This document shows positions 54,223 through 62,304 of a DNA stretch of 64,000 bases, piece by piece (the stretch's first letter is position 1; every line of letters starts with the position of its first letter). The notes beneath the pieces are model-generated. The model searched no databases. It had not been told where the DNA came from and saw only the letters and a program-made list of their open reading frames with translations. Location of the stretch: the NCBI RefSeq assembly GCF_001956315.1, contig NZ_KV887142.1, positions 74,289 to 138,288 on the forward strand, given 5' to 3'. Source of the DNA: Sphingomonas montana (GTDB lineage: Bacteria; Pseudomonadota; Alphaproteobacteria; Sphingomonadales; Sphingomonadaceae). A program made the translations under genes and the position numbers.

Positions 54223-55370
54223 GCCGCGGTCCCGCGTGCCCCGTCCGCCCCGGTCGCGGCGGGTTGGGTGCCGGGGCGGGCGCCGGAACAGGCGAGCGCC
54301 CGGGCGACGATGTGCCGGCCGATCGCGGCGGGCGGCAGGATCGCATCGGCCAGTCGCGCCCGCGCGACGGTGCCCGGCATGCCCCAGACCGTCGCCGATC
54401 CTGCATCCTGGACCAGTATCTCGCCGCCCGCCGCCGCCAGCTGCGCCGCGCCATGGGCTCCGTCGCGCCCCATCCCGCTCAGGATCACGCCGATGCCGCT
54501 GGCCGCAAACACGTCGGCCACCGCGATCAGCATCGGGTCGACCGACGGCAGACAGGCCGACGCCAACGGCCGCCGGTCGTACCGCACCCGCACCGCGTCC
54601 CCGTCGCGCAGCAGGGTCAGGTGCGCGGTGCCGGGCGCGACCAGCACCTGGCCCGGCGACACCGTTTCGCCCTCCTCCGCCACGGTCGCCCGCCGCCCGG
54701 CGATCTCGCTCAGCTGATCCGCGAAATAGGGCATGAATTCGGGCGGCAGATGCTGCGTCACCAGGATCGGCGCGGTGCAGCGCGCGTCCAGCCCCTCGAA
54801 CAGCGCGGTCAGCGCGATCAGCCCCCCGGTCGATGCCCCCACCGCGATACAACCGACCGGATCGCGTCGCTGCGACACGACGGGCTCCCCCGGCGCGACA
54901 TCGCCGGTCGTCGGCGTCGCGAAATGCCGCACCGGCGGCAACCGCTGCAGCCGCTGTGCCAGCCGTCCGGTAAATTCGCTGCCCAGGTCCCCGGCCGCGG
55001 GTTTCAGCACGGTGTCCGACGCGCCCAGCGCCAGCGCGCGCATGCTGGCGACCGCACCTTCGCCGCACGACGACGACACGATCACCACATGTGCGCCCCG
55101 CCCCGCCGTCAGGATCGCCGGCAACGCGGTCAGGCCGTCCATGCCGGGCATCTCGACGTCCAGCAGGACGATATCGACCGTCATGTCCGCCAGCAGCGCG
55201 AGCGCGGACGCCACGCCGCGCGCCACGCCGCACACGCTGAACCGCGGATGTTCGTCCAGCATCCGCTGGAACACCGTCCGCGCCACGATCGAATCGTCGA
55301 CGATCAGGACGCGGGTTGTCGCCGCGTCGCCCGTCGCCGTCCCCTGGCCTTGGTCGATCGCATATCCCAC
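54213..55370 (-). CDS. cheB: Chemotaxis methylesterase/glutaminase CheB
   Basis: CheB removes methyl groups from receptors when phosphorylated. The 385-residue product has an N-terminal receiver domain (RVLIVDDSIVARTVF near 20-34; phosphosite in VLLDVEMPGMDGL) and the C-terminal esterase domain with the catalytic Ser in VGASTGGLIAL, His in TQHLPPEFMPYF and Asp in LSGMGRDGAHGA. The C-terminal 30 residues are Ala/Gly-rich. No good ATG exists near the receiver; a GTG (VGYAIDQ) 14 bases after cheY is the likely start, with low confidence in the exact base. Confidence 0.9.
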   Translation of the reverse strand: MGYAIDQGQGTATGDAATTRVLIVDDSIVARTVFQRMLDEHPRFSVCGVARGVASALALLADMTVDIVLLDVEMPGMDGLTALPAILTAGRGAHVVIVSSSCGEGAVASMRALALGASDTVLKPAAGDLGSEFTGRLAQRLQRLPPVRHFATPTTGDVAPGEPVVSQRRDPVGCIAVGASTGGLIALTALFEGLDARCTAPILVTQHLPPEFMPYFADQLSEIAGRRATVAEEGETVSPGQVLVAPGTAHLTLLRDGDAVRVRYDRRPLASACLPSVDPMLIAVADVFAASGIGVILSGMGRDGAHGAAQLAAAGGEILVQDAGSATVWGMPGTVARARLADAILPPAAIGRHIVARALACSGARPGTQPAATGADGARGTAAWR

Positions 55371-55384
55371 CGGTTCGCGCCGCG

Positions 55385-55750
55385 TCAGGCCACGCCGACC
55401 AGGCTGAGCTTGCTCTGCAACGTCTCGCGGTCGAACGGCTTCATCACATATTCGTCCGCGCCGGCGTCGATCGCCGCGCGGATATGGCCGATTCCGTTTT
55501 CGGTGGTGCAGAACACGACCTTCGGGCGTGGCGAAACCGCGCTGTTGCCCAGCGCGCGCAGAAACTCCATCCCGCTCATCACCGGCATGTTCCAGTCGAG
55601 CAGCACGACGTCCGGGGCCGCCACGGTGCAACGGTTCAGCGCCTCCTGCCCGTCGCCCGCCTCTTCCACGCGAAAGTTCAGCGTCTCCAATATATGCCGC
55701 GCGACCTTCCGGATTACCTTGGAATCGTCCACGACGAGACACGTCTTCAT
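55385..55750 (-). CDS. cheY: Single-domain response regulator CheY
   Basis: A 121-residue receiver protein with the acidic pair in LVVDDSKVIR (Asp8, Asp9), the phosphosite Asp52 in LLDWNMPVMSG, the signalling Thr82 or Thr83 (FCTTENG) and Lys104 (YVMKPF). It should be phosphorylated by CheA. Its motor or output partner is unknown, since no flagellar gene is in the window. It precedes cheB by 14 bases. Confidence 0.94.
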   Translation of the reverse strand: MKTCLVVDDSKVIRKVARHILETLNFRVEEAGDGQEALNRCTVAAPDVVLLDWNMPVMSGMEFLRALGNSAVSPRPKVVFCTTENGIGHIRAAIDAGADEYVMKPFDRETLQSKLSLVGVA

Positions 55751-55810
55751 GCTATGGCCTTCGGTATGGGATTGATCCGATATGAATAGGAAGTGTCGGT
55801 AACGATTGGG

Positions 55811-56278
55811 TTAATTCACGGCGGCCGCCGTCGGCTGGACGTCCCCGTTGCCCCCGGCCACCAGGCCTGCCGGGTCGATCAGCAGATATTGCCGGCCCTC
55901 GACGATCACCGAACTGCGCATCATCGCGGACCACCCGCCCGTGACCCGGCCCTGCAACGGGCTCGGGCTGCCCGTCGCCGGCAGCACGTCCAACACCTCG
56001 TCCACGACGATTCCGTAAGGATGTCCGTCGATCGCGACGACCACCGCGGAAAAGGGCATGTCCGGCGCGCCACGCACTCCCGTCAGCGTGTCCATCACCG
56101 CACGCGGATCGACGATCGTCACGACGCGGCTGCGCAACGCGGCCAGCCCCACGACATGCGGCGGGGCCAGCGGCACGGCGGTCATCGCCTCGATCTCGAC
56201 GACCGATTCGACGGTCTCGGCGGGCAACGCCACGCTCTCGCCGGCGATCCGCACGATCAGCATCAGGCCATCCATCAC
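55811..56278 (-). CDS. cheW: Chemotaxis coupling protein CheW
   Basis: CheW links CheA to receptors. The 155-residue product is a single CheW/P5-like domain with LMLIVRIAGESVALPAETVE at the start, VVGLAALRSRVVTIVDPRAV and YGIVVDEVLDVL. It overlaps cheA by 4 bases. The gap to cheY is 60 bases and holds a weak TTAACC half-site, so cheY may also have its own promoter. Confidence 0.9.
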   Translation of the reverse strand: MMDGLMLIVRIAGESVALPAETVESVVEIEAMTAVPLAPPHVVGLAALRSRVVTIVDPRAVMDTLTGVRGAPDMPFSAVVVAIDGHPYGIVVDEVLDVLPATGSPSPLQGRVTGGWSAMMRSSVIVEGRQYLLIDPAGLVAGGNGDVQPTAAAVN

Positions 56279-58629
56279 CGTGCGCCCCCACGTGCCGCGT
56301 CCAGCGCGCGGACCAGCGCCTGCCGGTCGTAGCGCCAGATATCCGCATCGCCCGTCGCCGCGTGGCGCAGGCGCAGGCGGACCGCGTCGCCGCCCCCCGC
56401 ATCCGGCAGGCTGCCGTCCGCGATCACGACCGTGGCCCTGGCCGTCGTCGCCCCGTCTTCACCGGCGAAGGCGACGCGGTATCCCGCCGCCTCCACGATC
56501 GGGCGCAGGAACGCGCGCATCCATCCGTCCTCCCGCGCGACCAGCAACGCCAGCGGCCGGACGCCGGCCGGCACCTGCGCCCGCGCGACCGCCGCGAACA
56601 TCCAGTAGGGATCGACCAGTTCGACCAGCCGGTCCGCCACCATCACCACGCCGCACACCAGCCCCGGGTCCGGCGCGGGTGCGACCGCTTCGGCCAGGTC
56701 GACGATGTCGATCACCTGATCGATCGCATAGGCCAGCCGTTCCGTCCCGTCGCTGATCCGCAGCACGCGCAGCTTCGGCCGATCCGCTACCGATCCGGTC
56801 ATCGACAGCAGCGGCACCACCACCCCGTCGCGGTTCAGCCGCAACTGCCCCGCGATCAGCGTGCAGTCGCTGCCCGCCACTTCCTCGATCCGTTCAATCG
56901 CGCCCAGCCGAATCGCGCGTTCCGCCCCGTCCAGGTCGCGGAACAGCAGGGTCGGGATGGTCGGCACCGCGGCCTCCGCCACGATCGGGGCGGGGGCCGT
57001 CGCGATGTCGATCCCGGTGCGCGCGGCGATCCCGGCGGCATCCAGCAGCAGCATCGGCCGGTTGTCGTCGGGCATCGTCACCCCGCCATAGATACCGATC
57101 GCCATGATCGCGGGCGCGGCCGGCTTCACCACCAGTTCCTCATGGTCGTGTGCGGCGTCCACACCGAGCACATACCGCCCGCCATTGCCTGGCCGCAGCA
57201 CGACCAGGATGGGTGGATCGCAATCCCCCGCCCCCCCGCCGGCCGCCCCGCCGGCCGCCCCGCCGGCCAGCGTCTCGGCAAGCCCGACCAACGGCAAGCG
57301 TTCGCCGCGGATCGACACGGTCGTCAGCCCGCACCCCCGTTCGATCCGGACGGACGCGGCCGACACGCGCAGGATCTCCTCGATCACCGATCGTGGAATG
57401 GCGAAGGGCTGCCCCGCCACCGACACGGTCAGCGCGGGGATGATCGTCAGCGTCATCGGCACGCGCAGGATGATGTGCAAGCCCTGCCCCGGCTGGCTGT
57501 CGATCGTCACCTGCCCGCCGATCCGTTCGACGTTGGCATGCACCACGTCCATCCCCACGCCGCGCCCCGATACGGTACTGACCTGCTCCGCGGTGCTGAA
57601 ACCGGCGCGGAAGATCAGCGCCAGCGCCGCATCGCGGTCCATCCGCGCCGCCGCCGCCTGGCTCACCACGCCCGCCGCCACCGCCTTGCGCAGCAGGGCG
57701 TCCGGGTCGATCCCGCGACCGTCGTCGCTTATCTCGATCAGGATCTGGTTGCCCGATTGCCGCGCCGCCACCCGGACGGCGCCCGCCGCCGGCTTGCCGG
57801 CCAGCACGCGGTCGGCCGGCGGCTCGATCCCATGGTCCACCGCGTTGCGCACGATATGGATCAGCGGGTCGCGCACCATCTCGATCATCTCGCGATCGAG
57901 CTCCACGTCGCCGCCCTCGATATGCAGGACGACGCGCTTGCCCAGTTCCGCCGACACGTCGCGGATCAGCCTGGGCAGCGCGGAAAACAGCTGGTCCACC
58001 CGCGCCATCCGGGTCCGGGTGATCGTCTCGCGCATCTCCGCGATCGATCCGGACAGCCGTTCGAACCCGGCCATCACGGCGCTGCCCTCCGCCGACACGC
58101 GCAGGCCGCGCGACAATTCGTTGCGCGCCAGCACCAGGTCCGAAACGCCCGCCATCATCCGGTCCAGCAGGTCGATCGGCACCCGGATGCTGCGCGCCAT
58201 CGTCCGCACCGGCGCCGGGTACGCCGCCTGTTCCGCATCCGGACGGGCTGCGGCCGGATCGGCCATCAGCGACAGGGCCTGTACCAGCGCGGTGTCGTCC
58301 CGGTCCGAAACGCTCTCGCCGGTCTCGATCGCATCGACCAGCATGCCGATCCGGTCGATGATCGCCAGCACCGCCGTCACCAGCCGCGCGTCCGGCGTCC
58401 GCAGGCCGGCCCGCACCGCGGACAGCGCGTCCTCGGCCGCATGACTCAGCCGTTCCAGCCGCGGCAGGTCCAGAAAGCCGCAACTGCCCTTCACCGTGTG
58501 GATGAACCGGAAAATGCTGTCGAGCCGCGCCTGGTCGGCCGGGTCGGCTTCCCACAGCACGATCTCGCCTGCGATCGCCTGCGCCGTCTCGCGCGTTTCC
58601 GCGACGAAATCGTTCAGCAGTTCGTCCAT
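56275..58629 (-). CDS. cheA: Chemotaxis histidine kinase CheA with two CheW-like domains
   Basis: A 784-residue CheA. The HPt domain (about 1-115) has the phosphorylated His44 in FRFIHTVKGSCGFL. No CheY-binding P2 domain is evident; the dimerisation helices follow (about 150-205). The ATPase domain has the N box (RDPLIHIVRNAVDHGIEPP), DDGRGID and SGRGVGMDVVHANVE. Two CheW-like domains follow, the first interrupted by a Gly/Ala linker (LAGGAAGGAAGGGAG). The C-terminal 105 residues look like a degenerate receiver (PLALLVAREDGWMRAFLRPI ... VVIADGSLPD) lacking the usual acidic pair. A CtrA-like box lies upstream. No chemoreceptor gene is present. Confidence 0.93.
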   Translation of the reverse strand: MDELLNDFVAETRETAQAIAGEIVLWEADPADQARLDSIFRFIHTVKGSCGFLDLPRLERLSHAAEDALSAVRAGLRTPDARLVTAVLAIIDRIGMLVDAIETGESVSDRDDTALVQALSLMADPAAARPDAEQAAYPAPVRTMARSIRVPIDLLDRMMAGVSDLVLARNELSRGLRVSAEGSAVMAGFERLSGSIAEMRETITRTRMARVDQLFSALPRLIRDVSAELGKRVVLHIEGGDVELDREMIEMVRDPLIHIVRNAVDHGIEPPADRVLAGKPAAGAVRVAARQSGNQILIEISDDGRGIDPDALLRKAVAAGVVSQAAAARMDRDAALALIFRAGFSTAEQVSTVSGRGVGMDVVHANVERIGGQVTIDSQPGQGLHIILRVPMTLTIIPALTVSVAGQPFAIPRSVIEEILRVSAASVRIERGCGLTTVSIRGERLPLVGLAETLAGGAAGGAAGGGAGDCDPPILVVLRPGNGGRYVLGVDAAHDHEELVVKPAAPAIMAIGIYGGVTMPDDNRPMLLLDAAGIAARTGIDIATAPAPIVAEAAVPTIPTLLFRDLDGAERAIRLGAIERIEEVAGSDCTLIAGQLRLNRDGVVVPLLSMTGSVADRPKLRVLRISDGTERLAYAIDQVIDIVDLAEAVAPAPDPGLVCGVVMVADRLVELVDPYWMFAAVARAQVPAGVRPLALLVAREDGWMRAFLRPIVEAAGYRVAFAGEDGATTARATVVIADGSLPDAGGGDAVRLRLRHAATGDADIWRYDRQALVRALDAARGGAR

Positions 58630-58674
58630 GCCATGTCCGTCGCGGTGCCCATGGCCACGCTCTGCCACGCCGCT

Positions 58675-58692
58675 GGTTAAGGCGGCGTTAGC
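58675..58692 (-). promoter_or_regulatory. CtrA-like box upstream of cheA
   Basis: On the plus strand TTAA at 58677-58680, seven bases (GGCGGCG), then TTAG at 58688-58691; on the minus strand this reads CTAA-N7-TTAACC. It lies 48 bases before the cheA start. Only one base departs from TTAA-N7-TTAA. In Caulobacter CtrA controls such genes; here that is inference. Confidence 0.4.
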
Positions 58693-58765
58693 CCGTCATG
58701 CAACGGAACCGCCGCGTCCGCCGCGGATTATATCGGGGCTGGAACGGTATCGGGGGAACGGGACG

Positions 58766-59677
58766 ATGGCCGCACGCGCCTATTGGCAGGGTCAGATCAG
58801 GCTGGCGCTCGTCTCGATCCCGGTAGAGATCTACTCCGCCACCAAGAGCGGCGCGACCGTCGCCTTCCACCAGATCCACGAACCGTCGGGCAAGCGGATC
58901 AAATATGAAAAGATCGTCCCCGGCATCGGCCCGGTCGACGTGGATGAGATCCTCAAGGGGTTCGAATACAAGAAGGGCGAATATGTCCTGCTCGATGACG
59001 AGGAGATCGAGGGCGTCAAGCTGGAGTCCAAGAAGACGCTCGAACTGACCCAGTTCGTCGATGCGCACGAAATTGACGCGATCTATTTCGACAAGCCCTA
59101 TTATGTCGTGCCCGCCGACGATCTGGCCGAGGAAGCGTTCATCGTGCTGCGCGAGGCGTTGCGCGCCCGCAAGAAGGTCGGGCTTGGCCAGCTCGCGATG
59201 CGCGGCCGCGAATATGTCATCAGCCTGAAACCCTGCGGCCGCGGCCTGGTGCTCGAAACGCTGCGCTATACCGACGAGGTGAACAAGGCCGCGTCCTATT
59301 TCCGCGACATCGACGATGCGAAGCCCGATCCCGACCTGCTCGACCTGGCGACAACGCTGATCGACAAGAAGACCGCGCCGTTCGACGCGACCGAATTCCA
59401 CAACCGCTATGTCGACGCGCTGCGCGACCTGATCGAGCGCAAGAAGGAAAGCAAGGAGACCCGGATCGTCGAGGAGAGCGAGGACGCCGCGCCGGCCAAG
59501 GGCAGCAACGTCGTCGATCTGATGGCCGCGCTCAAGAAATCGCTCGATCGCAGCGGCGGCGCGGCAAAGCCCGCGGCGAAGAAGACCCCGGCCCGCAAGA
59601 CTACGGCAAAGGCCGATGCCGATGCCGGAAAGGACGCGAAACCCGTCCGCAAGGCCCCCGCCCGCAAGCGCGCCTGA
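58766..59677 (+). CDS. ku: Ku protein for non-homologous end joining
   Basis: Bacterial Ku homodimers bind DNA ends and recruit LigD. The 303-residue product starts ARAYWQGQIRLALVSIPVEI, has the core with FHQIHEPSGKRIKYEKIVPG and KGYEV-like GFEYKKGEYVLLDDEEIEG, and a Lys/Ala-rich C-terminal tail (PAAKKTPARKTTAKADADAG) that can bind DNA. The ATG follows GGGGGAACGGGACG. ligD begins one base after its stop. Confidence 0.96.
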   Translation: MAARAYWQGQIRLALVSIPVEIYSATKSGATVAFHQIHEPSGKRIKYEKIVPGIGPVDVDEILKGFEYKKGEYVLLDDEEIEGVKLESKKTLELTQFVDAHEIDAIYFDKPYYVVPADDLAEEAFIVLREALRARKKVGLGQLAMRGREYVISLKPCGRGLVLETLRYTDEVNKAASYFRDIDDAKPDPDLLDLATTLIDKKTAPFDATEFHNRYVDALRDLIERKKESKETRIVEESEDAAPAKGSNVVDLMAALKKSLDRSGGAAKPAAKKTPARKTTAKADADAGKDAKPVRKAPARKRA

Positions 59678-59678
59678 C

Positions 59679-62177
59679 ATGGCCGTGCCCGATCCGCTGA
59701 CGTCCTACAATGCGAAGCGCGACTTTGCGAAGACGCGCGAACCGGCGGGCAAGGTAGCCCGGTCGAAGGCGGGGCAGGACCGGACCTTCATGGTCCAGAA
59801 ACATGACGCCACCCGGCTGCATTTCGATTTCCGGCTGGAACTGGACGGCGTGCTGAAAAGCTGGGCCGTCACGCGCGGCCCCAGCCTCGACCCTGCCGAC
59901 AAGCGCCTCGCCGTCCGGACCGAGGATCATCCGCTGTCCTACGCCACGTTCGAAGGGACGATCCCGGCCGGCGAATATGGTGGCGGCACGGTGATGCTGT
60001 GGGATCGCGGCACCTGGGCCTCGGTGCCGGGCAAGGATCCGTCGCGCACGATCGAGGAAGGCCATCTCCACTTCACGCTGGCCGGCGAACGCATGACCGG
60101 CGAATGGCTGCTCGTCCGGATGAAGCCGCGCGGCCGCGAAACGCGCGACAACTGGCTGCTCCGCAAGGTCGAGGACGCCGCGGCCGATCCGGCACGCGAT
60201 CTGGTCGCCACCGAACTGACCAGCATCGACACCGGCCGCACGATGGCCGAGATTGCCGACGCCGCCGCCCCGGCCGGCAAGGCACCTGGAAAAGCATCCG
60301 CCAGACCGCGCAAGGCCAAGCCGAAGACCGCCACGAAACCCGCATCCGGCCCCCCGCCCGCCTTCCGCCCGGTGCAGCTCGCCACGCTGGTCGACGCGAT
60401 CCCGGCCGGCAGGGACTGGCTGCACGAGGTCAAATATGACGGCTACCGCGTGCTGGTCGCTGTCGGCGACGGTCGGGCGAAGGCCTATACCCGCACCGGC
60501 CTCGACTGGTCCGATCGGTTCGCGACCATCGTGACCGCCGCCGCCCGACTGTCCGGCAGCGCGCTGATCGACGGGGAGGTCGTGGTGCTCGACAAGGACG
60601 GCCGCCCCAGCTTCCAGGCGCTCCAGGCCGCACTCAAGGATGGTGGCGCCCCGCTGTCCTTCTTCGCGTTCGACCTGCTCGAACGCGACGGCCGCGAACT
60701 GGCCGGCTTGCCCAACATCGAACGCAAGGCGGCACTCGCCGACCTGTTCGACGGGGTCGCCGCCCCGCTCCACTATGCCGACCATATCCTGACCAAGGGC
60801 GAAGCGCTGTTCGAAAGCCTGTGCGCCGCCGGTTACGAAGGCGTCATCTCCAAACGCGCCGACGCCCCCTATCGCGGCGCACGGTCGCAGGCGTGGCTGA
60901 AGGTGAAATGCACCCGCCGGCAGGAATTCGTGATCGTCGGCTGGCTGCCCAGCGAAAAGACGCGCGGGTTCCGCTCGCTCCTGCTCGGCGTTCACGGGCC
61001 GGACGGTCTGCGCTACGCCGGTAAAGTCGGCACCGGTTTCGATGCCGTCACCATGGCCGCCTTGCTCGCCAAACTCCGCCCGATCGAACGCAAGACGGCG
61101 ACCGTGACGGCCCCCAAGGCGGCCGTCCGCGGCGCGCACTGGGTCACCCCCCGGCTGGTGGCGGAGGTCGCCTTTGCGGAGGTCACCGGCGACGGCGTCC
61201 TGCGCCATTCCAGCTTCCTCGGCCTGCGCGAGGACAAGGCCGCCGCCGACGTGATCGCCGAAACCCCGATATCCGTCGCGCGCACCACCAGGGCTAGGCC
61301 CGCATCCGACAAGCCGGCCGGCATCACGCTCACCAATCCCGACCGCATCGTCTTCCCGGAATCGGACATCACCAAGGGCCAGCTCGTGGACTATTACGCC
61401 CGGCTCGCCGATCCGATGCTCGCCTTCGCCGCCCGCCGCCCGGTCAGCCTCGTGCGCTGTCCACAGGGGCGGGCAAAGCACTGCTTCTTCCAGAAACATG
61501 ATGCCGGCACGTTCGGCGATCATGTCCGCCACGTCCCCATTCCCGAAAAGGACGGCGGGACGGAGGACTATCTCTATGTCGAGGATGCCGCCGGCGTCGT
61601 CGCCTGCGTGCAGATGGGTGCGATCGAGTTTCACGGCTGGGGGTCGCGGATCGACGCGCTCGAACGCCCCGACCGGCTGGTGTTCGATCTCGACCCGGAC
61701 GAAGGGCTGGCCTTCGCCGACGTCCGCGCCGCGGCACTTACGGTGCGCGATACGCTGGCCGACCTCGGGCTCGTCACCTGGCCGCTGCTGTCCGGTGGCA
61801 AGGGTATCCACGTCGTCGCGCCGCTCGATGCGAGCGCGGAATGGCCGGCGGTCAAGGATTTCGCCGATCGCCTCGCCCGCGCGCTGGCGCAGGCCCATCC
61901 CAGGCGTTTCACCGCCAACATGAAGAAGTCCGAACGCACCGGCCGGATCTTCCTCGACTGGCTCCGCAACCAGCGCGGGGCGACCGCGATCCTGCCCTAC
62001 GCCGTACGCGCGCGCGCCAACGCCCCCGTGGCCGCGCCGATCAGTTGGGACGAACTGGAATCGACCGAAACCGCCGCGCGCTACACCATCGCGGACGCGG
62101 CCGAACTGCTGGAACGCGCCGCCTCCCCCGCACTGGCCACCTGGTGCATCGTCGATCAGACGCTGCCCGACGCTTGA
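59679..62177 (+). CDS. ligD: Multifunctional DNA ligase D
   Basis: LigD repairs breaks with Ku. The 832-residue product has the phosphoesterase domain first (residues about 35-165, VQKHDATRLHFDFRLELDGV), then an ATP-dependent ligase domain with the adenylated lysine in EVKYDGYRVL (near 251) and EGVISKRADAPYRGARS, then the primase/polymerase domain (LTNPDRIVFPESDITKG ... LVFDLDPDEGLAF, LSGGKGIHVVAPL). This is the PE-ligase-polymerase order found in Pseudomonas-type enzymes. It is coupled to ku, with a 1-base gap. Confidence 0.96.
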   Translation: MAVPDPLTSYNAKRDFAKTREPAGKVARSKAGQDRTFMVQKHDATRLHFDFRLELDGVLKSWAVTRGPSLDPADKRLAVRTEDHPLSYATFEGTIPAGEYGGGTVMLWDRGTWASVPGKDPSRTIEEGHLHFTLAGERMTGEWLLVRMKPRGRETRDNWLLRKVEDAAADPARDLVATELTSIDTGRTMAEIADAAAPAGKAPGKASARPRKAKPKTATKPASGPPPAFRPVQLATLVDAIPAGRDWLHEVKYDGYRVLVAVGDGRAKAYTRTGLDWSDRFATIVTAAARLSGSALIDGEVVVLDKDGRPSFQALQAALKDGGAPLSFFAFDLLERDGRELAGLPNIERKAALADLFDGVAAPLHYADHILTKGEALFESLCAAGYEGVISKRADAPYRGARSQAWLKVKCTRRQEFVIVGWLPSEKTRGFRSLLLGVHGPDGLRYAGKVGTGFDAVTMAALLAKLRPIERKTATVTAPKAAVRGAHWVTPRLVAEVAFAEVTGDGVLRHSSFLGLREDKAAADVIAETPISVARTTRARPASDKPAGITLTNPDRIVFPESDITKGQLVDYYARLADPMLAFAARRPVSLVRCPQGRAKHCFFQKHDAGTFGDHVRHVPIPEKDGGTEDYLYVEDAAGVVACVQMGAIEFHGWGSRIDALERPDRLVFDLDPDEGLAFADVRAAALTVRDTLADLGLVTWPLLSGGKGIHVVAPLDASAEWPAVKDFADRLARALAQAHPRRFTANMKKSERTGRIFLDWLRNQRGATAILPYAVRARANAPVAAPISWDELESTETAARYTIADAAELLERAASPALATWCIVDQTLPDA

Positions 62178-62304
62178 TGACGGCGGCCCGTCGATCCCGT
62201 CCAACCTGCCGAAACATACTATCTTTGCCGTCCACGCGGCGCTGCTTAGACCATCGATCCAAACGTTCATGTTCTGGCAAGACTATACCCCCAACCGTGA
62301 AGCC

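Noticed and set aside
55800-55814. Possible CtrA box upstream of cheY (TTAA-N7-GTTA on the minus strand)
   Set aside because: The second half differs at two of four positions and the first half includes the cheW stop codon, so it may be coincidence.
57236-57275. Tandem GCCGGCC-like repeats inside cheA
   Set aside because: They encode an in-frame Gly/Ala linker between parts of a CheW-like domain; no separate element is needed.
59601-62270. 889-codon frame opposite ligD
   Set aside because: It mirrors the ligD coding strand in another frame; the sequence is repetitive in charged residues and unlike any protein family.
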